Assembly (NCBI GenBank): GCA_007922305.1
Contig: ML677341.1
Coordinates: 73,046,690 to 73,110,689 of the forward strand
Source: Dermatemys mawii
Lineage: Eukaryota > Chordata > Testudines > Dermatemydidae
Reading direction: 5' to 3'
Length of the DNA stretch: 64,000 bases
Numbering within the stretch: the stretch's first letter is position 1; each line of letters starts with the position of its first letter. Both the position numbers and the translations under genes were made by a program. Shown piece after piece: positions 57,827-64,000 of the stretch. A model generated the notes under the pieces. The model searched no databases. It was not told where the DNA came from and saw only the letters and a list, made by a program, of their open reading frames with translations.

Positions 57827-59812
57827 TTTTATACCCTCAATCCAGGTGCCTGGAGAATACCAGCCAGACATGTCCTGGTGGATTGAGCAATCCCCCTGGT
57901 GTGGTCTTGTGCAACTGTCATTGAACTGTAAATTCCTTGATTAAAACTCCCCTGCTGATTAATGGTCATTGAGGACCGTCCTGGGAGTGGTTTGCCTTCT
58001 TTGTATGCCCCTAGCAGACTTACAGCATATTTCAGTAACAACCATACAGCGCAATCTCATAACTTGATAGACACTAACAATATATGTATTTTGACAGAAC
58101 ACTGCATTTCAGCAGCTCATGACCTTACATATGATATCTTACATGGGGGTTCCAGGTGCTGCTCTGAGGTCGCCCACTGAGGTGAAAGGGTCCCTGAATG
58201 GTCATCCCCCCTCCCTTCCCTCATCCTTCCTTTCTTCTCCCACACTCCTTCCCCATTCTCCTTTACCCATTCATATTCTCCTAACCACATTCTACCCTGG
58301 GTTTAATTTTTCTTTAATATCTTCATTTCTTTCATGACAGCGGGAGCTGCAGGTTGTTCTCTGTGGGAGCTGTGGTGTGTGGCTGTGCTTTAGGTAATGA
58401 GACCTGATGAAAGCCTCTTGTTACTGTATCAAGATTCCTTCCCTCTCTGTGTTTAAAAAAAAGTGACAGACTGTGCTGGCTATATTAATATATTTTTAAT
58501 GGCTTGCATGTGGCTATCGGAACACTTGCTTGTCTATCTTGAGAGAAGCAGAGCAATTCCCCCCTGCCTACTCATGCATCTTTGGCTGAAATCAGCCAGG
58601 AACTGGAATAAGTGGAAGGGAGGCGGGGAAGAGAAGTGGTCAGATAAGAATTTCCCAGAAATTCTGACAGTAAAAAATGAAATCTGCCATTTCACACCTG
58701 CCAGGGGTGGGGAGGATTCCAGAGACCCTCTCCTCCTACACCCCTCCCAAATCTCTCTCTTCTGGAATGTTCCCCTGCCTGTGATCATCCAGGGAGCTGC
58801 TGTCTCAGACTGTAGCATTTCTACCAATGGAGGGGTGAGATGTCTCTAAAAATAATTACTGCATTTCTGAAATGAAACAAAAGAATTTATGCTGTAATTG
58901 AGAGCTAGGAAGGGGAGGGAGCTGACAGTCTCAATGGAAGGGTGTTCTAATGCTGTGTGCCAGGGGTTTGGTAGTCTAGTGTATTAGCACATAGCTTTTT
59001 GTTTTTTAGGCTAACATGCTGTTGAAGTTGCAGGTAGAATAAGCTTGGTAGTCTGAGACTGGCGCATTGATCTCTCTCTTTTTTTTAAACTGCTTTTCTG
59101 CTAGAGACACAGCTAGCCACATATAGAAAGCTGAGAGGCCAAGAACTGTAACAGCAGAGCCACAGGTCAGGACTGACTTGCATTGGCAGACATCTGTGTG
59201 GGGTCCCTAAATGGCAAGACAGAAGGTGCTCCCAAGTCGGAGCTGAGGTGCCTCGGTGGAGCTGTGCGGAGCAACTCGCACAATGAGCATGAGATCAGAT
59301 TGTGAAGAATTAATGCCGCATAACCCGTGTCAGAGAGAGGGAGCAAACAGCAACAAACCCGGTCTCACTCACGCGCTGATTAAATAGAGCTGCCAGGAGA
59401 GGTCAGCCCTCGTTGACTTGCTGACAGATTGGCTGGAAGGCGTTATGATATAGTAAGGGAAGGGATATTGATCCGTTTTACAACAAAACAACCCCGAAAA
59501 GCCCTCGAGCCATAGGATAATTGGGGGAGTGGTAGCTGGCATTAAAGGATACCGCCCTCCTGCTCTTGTAAAATCCAGAATAAATATGCTCTATCCTGGG
59601 CATGGGGGTGGGATAAGTAGAAAACAATTTAGGTGTGTAGTCTAAATTCCTCCTTGCTTGCTGCTGGCAACCACACGCTCCTCTGCAAGCAGCTACTATT
59701 CTATGTTTGTATTTGCCCCTGATGTTCAGTGATGGGTTTAGCTGTCTATGTGCCTCCCCCCAAATGGATACAGGGAATCTGTTCACCTAATGCTGAGCCT
59801 GTGCGTGCTGTT

Positions 59813-59910
59813 TAGGGTGACCCGAAAGCAAGTGTGAAAAACTGGAACGGGGTGGGGGGGGGTAATAGGAACCTATATAAGAAAAAGACCCAAGTCTTGG
59901 CCCTATTGGC
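59813..59910. mobile_element. Truncated MITE (GGTGACC family)
   Basis: AGGGTGACCCGAAAGCAAGTG, then a G-tract and CCTATATAAGAAAAAGACCC, is the reverse-orientation relative of 43556-43683. One end is missing. Confidence 0.55.
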
Positions 59911-62537
59911 ATATCTGCTTCTTGTGAGCCACTTGTGCTCTCAAAAAGAGAAAGGTGATGGTGAATCACTGTGGGGAGAGATATAAAGGAGCTTTGGCTG
60001 CCTCCTTGATTCTCTGAGCCCATGCCAGCCTACTGTTGAGGTTGTCCTGGCAGCTAGCAGGACTCTGTGGATGTGGGGTTTGGTTTGGTGCCCTTGAGCG
60101 GCTTGGATTCTGTACCACACCCTGCTCTTGATGAGGGGCCCTTCTCTCTCTTTGCCTCTGAGGATGCCTCATCCCTGGGTCTGCCTGAGGCATCCCAGCA
60201 AGAGCAAAAGGGTTTGTTTTGTTTTTGTTAATGTAAGTGCCAGGGAAAGATGCTTGACTGGTAGCCCTGGAGATACCCCACGCAACCTTCCCTCAGCCAA
60301 TGTGCTGCCTGCCTGCCCTGGGGCTACATTGCCCCCCACCCCTGTAAAAGCTGTGGAAGGGGGCAGGAGGACTGTTTGTGAGGAAACCCTCTGTGAGGAA
60401 TTTCTCACTGTGATTGTCTTGAATCATTTCTAGTGGTGGTGGAATGGGGTTTCGTGCAAGTGTACAATGTGCATCTCCCCTGGCCCTGCCGTGACTTCAG
60501 CCCCCTGCCCACACACAGACTGCACAGAAAGCCCCTCACAGGGTTCAGGAGGAAGAACAGTGCTACAGATGCATCCAAGCCTCCCTTTCTTCTAGGGGTC
60601 ATGATCCATGAAGGACTCATTCTTGAGCAGAAATCACCCATCCACTGGAGTGAAAATGATGAGAGATGAGATGGTAGCAAAATAATTGCTGTCTCTTAAC
60701 CAACTGTGTGCTCTGGGACAAAGAGGAGTCTGTTCCTAAACATTCTCACTTTTGCTGGCCCTAGCTAATAGGAGGTAACTCCTTGACATGTTTGTTCTCT
60801 AGATGGTTAAGTTGCCATATCCCTTCTCAGCTGGGCTGATGAAAGATGTTGGGGATGTAATCACGTTTTTTGAAGGAGTGCAGTTCCCAGGTTTTACGTT
60901 CCAGTAGTGCTGGACACATGGGGGAAGAAGGTTTTGGAGATTTCTTCTCATCCCTTCCCCAAGGAAACTCCGTTCCAGGGTAGTATCTAGGTTTCAGTGA
61001 GATCCCCTGCTGCTTTAAACCAGTTTTCCAGGTGGGCCTGAGGGAAGCACTGGAAGGTACCTAAGAGCATGAGCAAACATGACTGCATGGGATTAGAACT
61101 GGAGATCCACCTGGCTTCCAGCTTTGTGAACTCTGGACTACGGAGCTGTCCCAGACTCAAGTGGCCAGGGATAATACATCCAGCTAACAGGGCTAGTCTT
61201 TTGATTTTTACTTAGTTTTATAATAATAAAATCAGATGGAAAAGACCTACTCCATCTTTGTGTCCAATGCAGCCCTGTTCCCTACTATACATTTTCTAGT
61301 GTCTTGTCCAGTTTATAGTTTTGAAGATGACCTTCATAAGGATTTTTTAAAAATTGGGCTTGTATCCTCTTTACTTCTTTGCAATGGATAAATAAGGCCT
61401 ATTTACCTTAGAAATACCAGGAATGTCCACTCTGGTCTTACCTGGAGTTGTTAGAGGACCATTGAGGAGATATGATGGGTGTTTTTTTCTGAGCTTTAAA
61501 TCCCTTTATTGAAAGTCTGAGGGCACTGAATAGACACAGCCTTAAGATTCAAACTATTAATTGGCCTTTGACGCTGCATAGATGATAACAAAGGCAAATA
61601 ACTTCCCCCACCCCAAACAGGGAACCAATCTGAACACAGCTCCTTCCCTTTTCAATAGCTCAGCTTTTAATCTCTTGCCTTTTATGAGGTCACCGTTTCA
61701 CTGATCCTTCAGTTATCGTATTCTTCCAGCCTAGACAGAACCTCAATTTCTAATGCAGGATAACAAGCAGAAAAAATGTTATAAAGAACAAAACAAGCCT
61801 TTAGGCCTTCTTTGTACAGTATACAGTACAATAAAGAAGGAAACAAGGGCATAAGCCCAATTTGTTTTGCAGGTGACCTTTTAAAGCCCCATATAGTGGG
61901 GCTTCCACCATAACAACCTCTTGGGAGCTAAAATCTATATCCTTCTCAAAATGTTTGCATTCTACTTGTACATAACTTTATAAGCATGGGGCTGTGCATA
62001 CTGTTTTCTTACTTTTTGGGTTGTTTACTAGGGCAGACCTGCTGATGCTTATTTAATTTATAAGGAAATATTGGGGCATGCTTAAAAGCTAAAAAAAATC
62101 TTGATAACTCTGCAAGCAGATTAAAGGTGTTGGGGGGGGGGGAGGGGTCTCCTGACCTCGATGGTATAATTCCTGTTTATAGAAAGGGAAACATGAGTAG
62201 GGAAAGGCAACTGATGTGTGTCCCTTTTTGATGTCTAGGAAGAGCATCCCACTGAAGTAATGATAAGATTAGTTTGTTAACTTAATAACCCTTCATCCAG
62301 GCTTCTCCCTGTATCCCCACCCCCTTCCTTTTAGTCTTTTCCCTCTCCTTCTGTCTCTTAAGTGCCATTGAGGGGTGTGGGGAATTGTAGTCAGTAAATC
62401 GCATCCAACAACTCGACCTGGCGGTGGCTGCTGTCGCTAAATCAGCCAGCTGAGCACCTTCTGTCTTGAAGCTAACAGAACTGAATAGTGTGCTATTCAT
62501 TTTTAAACTGATTATTGTCAGATAAAAATCTCTCTTT

Positions 62538-62562
62538 ATATGTATGTATGTATGTATGTATA
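62538..62562. repeat. (TATG)n microsatellite
   Basis: About six tandem TATG units. Confidence 0.9.
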
Positions 62563-63042
62563 AACCAGTCCTTCTTTGAGTTACAGAATAGCACGTTAGA
62601 TTAGTAAAAGCAAAGGAAACTTTAAAAATCCTATTTGCTTTTCACCATAGCTGGAGGGATGGCCTCCAGCATCAGGTATGAATTACCTAGAGACTCCCTG
62701 CAACCACAACTTTGAATCCCAGCGGGCTTGACTTAGCCCTGCATCTTGAGATCGATAAATTGACTTCCATGCAGCTTATTATGTGGGGCTTTTTCAGACG
62801 TGACCTTATTAAAAACTGAAGTCTTCTGTGGACATGAAAAATCCCATGGGAGTTTTTGTAAGTATAGGGGAGTTGCTGCAGTGTCCATGGCAAAATCTCC
62901 TCCCCTGCTTTGAGAGTGCCATATGCTGGTGGTTTGTCTGTACCAAGTCCAAGATGTGGCTACACTACATTGTTGGGTGAAGTGATTAGGACTTAAAAAA
63001 TGTACCTAACATTGGCTAGTCCAAGGACTAAGACAACTGGCC

Positions 63043-63059
63043 AGAGAGAGAGAGAGAGA
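63043..63059. repeat. (GA)n microsatellite
   Basis: Eight GA units following CTGGCCA. Confidence 0.9.
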
Positions 63060-63338
63060 TGGCACCCTGCTCCCTGAAGTTTACCGGAATAAATAGTTGT
63101 GTACTGTACTTAAGTGTAAGTCTATTGCTAGTCAACTTCCTGCTTAATAATAATAATAAAAAACCCACTCATTACATCTCTCCTGCTTTGATTAGATCTT
63201 CTTTCACATTCTGGCTTCAGTGCATTCTTTTTTTCCTATCATGGTGTATCTTTTTATGAATTGCCATCAATGTCTGTTTCCTCTGTCTCTCCTCTTTGCT
63301 AACTTATCCCATCGTTCCATCTCTCTTCCCACCAAGCG

Positions 63339-63592
63339 CTGACACTTTACAGCACTACAACTTTCTTGCTCAGGGGCGTGAAAAAACACCCCTTGAGCGC
63401 TGCAACTTTCAGCGCTGTCAAGTGGCAGTGTAGACAGTGTACTGGCGCGCTGGGAGCTATTCCCCTTGTGGAGGTGGGTTTTTTTATAGCACTGGGAGAG
63501 CTCTCTCCTAACGCTATGCCACAACTACACAGCCACATTAAAGCACTGCCGCGGCAGCACTTTAATGTTGCTAGTGAAGACGTGCCTTTAGA
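63339..63592. mobile_element. Harbinger-derived MITE fragment
   Basis: Self-complementary GCGCTG-rich blocks: CAGGGGCGTGAAAAAACACC, then CTTGAGCGCTGCAACTTTCA, GGGAGCTATTCCCC and CACTGCCGCGGCAGCACTTTA. The right end is GTTGCTAGTGAAGACGTGCC followed by TTTA. This is the layout of a common turtle Harbinger MITE. The left end is truncated. Confidence 0.65.
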
Positions 63593-64000
63593 CATAGAGT
63601 TTAGAAGTGTTACCAAATATTGAATGGCTAGAGGACTAAACTGACTAAGCACAGGCTGAAATGAAAAGTGGGGTTGTGACCCGCTGTCCAGGGACAATGA
63701 CCAAGTAAGACACTAACTCCTTCTCCCTCCCCATCAGATGTCGGGAAAGAGGAAAGTTCAGGGGATTTTGCTAGAGTGCTATCCTAGGGAGTCCATTTGT
63801 CAAATTGCTTCCAACTACAGGTGTCAGAAGAAAATTGAAGGACCCTCTCCGTGCCCCCAGGCTCCAGTGCGAAGGAACACTCTTTTTCTCTTTTTGCCCC
63901 ATCCCACCCCAGAGCATCAAGCCTGCTGCAGAGATCTGTAGTATATCTTTGCTACTCTACAACAACACAGCTTCTGTTTTTGGATACTTGTCTTGTCCCC
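63593..64000. other. Window end, no gene supported
   Basis: A short frame beginning ATGTCGGGAAAGAGG at 63738 follows a plausible acceptor (CCTCCCCATCAG), but no matching donor or domain is visible. Left unannotated. Confidence 0.3.

Larger units (their letters stand above)
57835..63338. other. Intergenic, mostly low-copy sequence
   Basis: No coding exon supported. Includes a CT-rich stretch (58200-58330), a MITE relative (59813-59910), possibly conserved non-coding blocks (59170-59650, 62390-62520), (TATG)n at 62538-62562 and (GA)n at 63043-63059. It may be a regulatory or intronic landscape of a neighbouring gene outside the window. Confidence 0.35.

Noticed and set aside
63738..63941. Possible coding exon starting ATGTCGGGAAAGAGG
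   Set aside because: A plausible acceptor precedes it, but there is no convincing donor, domain or partner exon in the window.

Overview
The window looks like nuclear DNA of a reptile, most probably a cryptodiran turtle. Supporting signs are CR1/L3- and L2-type LINEs, several hAT and PIF/Harbinger families with non-autonomous derivatives of a kind I recognise from turtle genomes, spliced gene structures, and long non-coding stretches without any dense bacterial-type gene packing. The assignment rests on repeat families read by eye, not on a database search. One 10-base N gap lies at 36493-36502.

Layout. (1) 1-7.1 kb: the 3' end of a host gene on the + strand. Three consecutive phase-0 coding exons (946-1032, 4156-4248, 5687-5743) encode an 78-residue charged tail with a YxxL motif and a C-terminal TxYxxI (ITSM-like) motif, which suggests the cytoplasmic tail of an immune-type receptor or adaptor. 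The specific gene is not recognised. (2) 7-36 kb: a repeat graveyard. It holds a decayed LINE on the - strand (12.8-13.9 kb), a clean 777-bp solo LTR with a 5-bp target duplication (14229-15005), a decayed LINE on the + strand split by a hAT element (15.7-17.2 kb), a decayed Gypsy-type pol region (17.8-21.1 kb) split by three later insertions, and several hAT copies with 8-bp target duplications. (3) 36076-40518: an apparently complete, autonomous PIF/Harbinger transposon. It has a TTA duplication, terminal inverted repeats, a spliced Myb/SANT-like DNA-binding gene (+ strand) and an uninterrupted 413-aa DDE transposase (- strand), converging on back-to-back polyadenylation signals. (4) 45.4-51.3 kb: a decayed CR1/L3-like LINE, a GC-rich insertion with a long hairpin, and a cluster of hAT elements. 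(5) 51582-55878: a second, different Harbinger element with the same two-gene layout, but dead: stops in the Myb gene, and a stop, a frameshift and two lost catalytic residues in the transposase. (6) 55.9-64 kb: further repeats, a hAT copy with perfect 8-bp target duplication (57196-57826), sequence that reads like low-copy and possibly conserved non-coding DNA (59.2-59.65 kb, 62.39-62.52 kb), and a Harbinger-derived MITE end (63.34-63.59 kb).

The most notable object is the Harbinger element at 36.1-40.5 kb. Both of its proteins are open, its ends are intact, and nine copies of a self-complementary AGCGCT motif cluster just inside its two termini. The related element 11 kb away gives a natural dead comparison. 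No bacterial system, CRISPR array, rRNA or tRNA was found.
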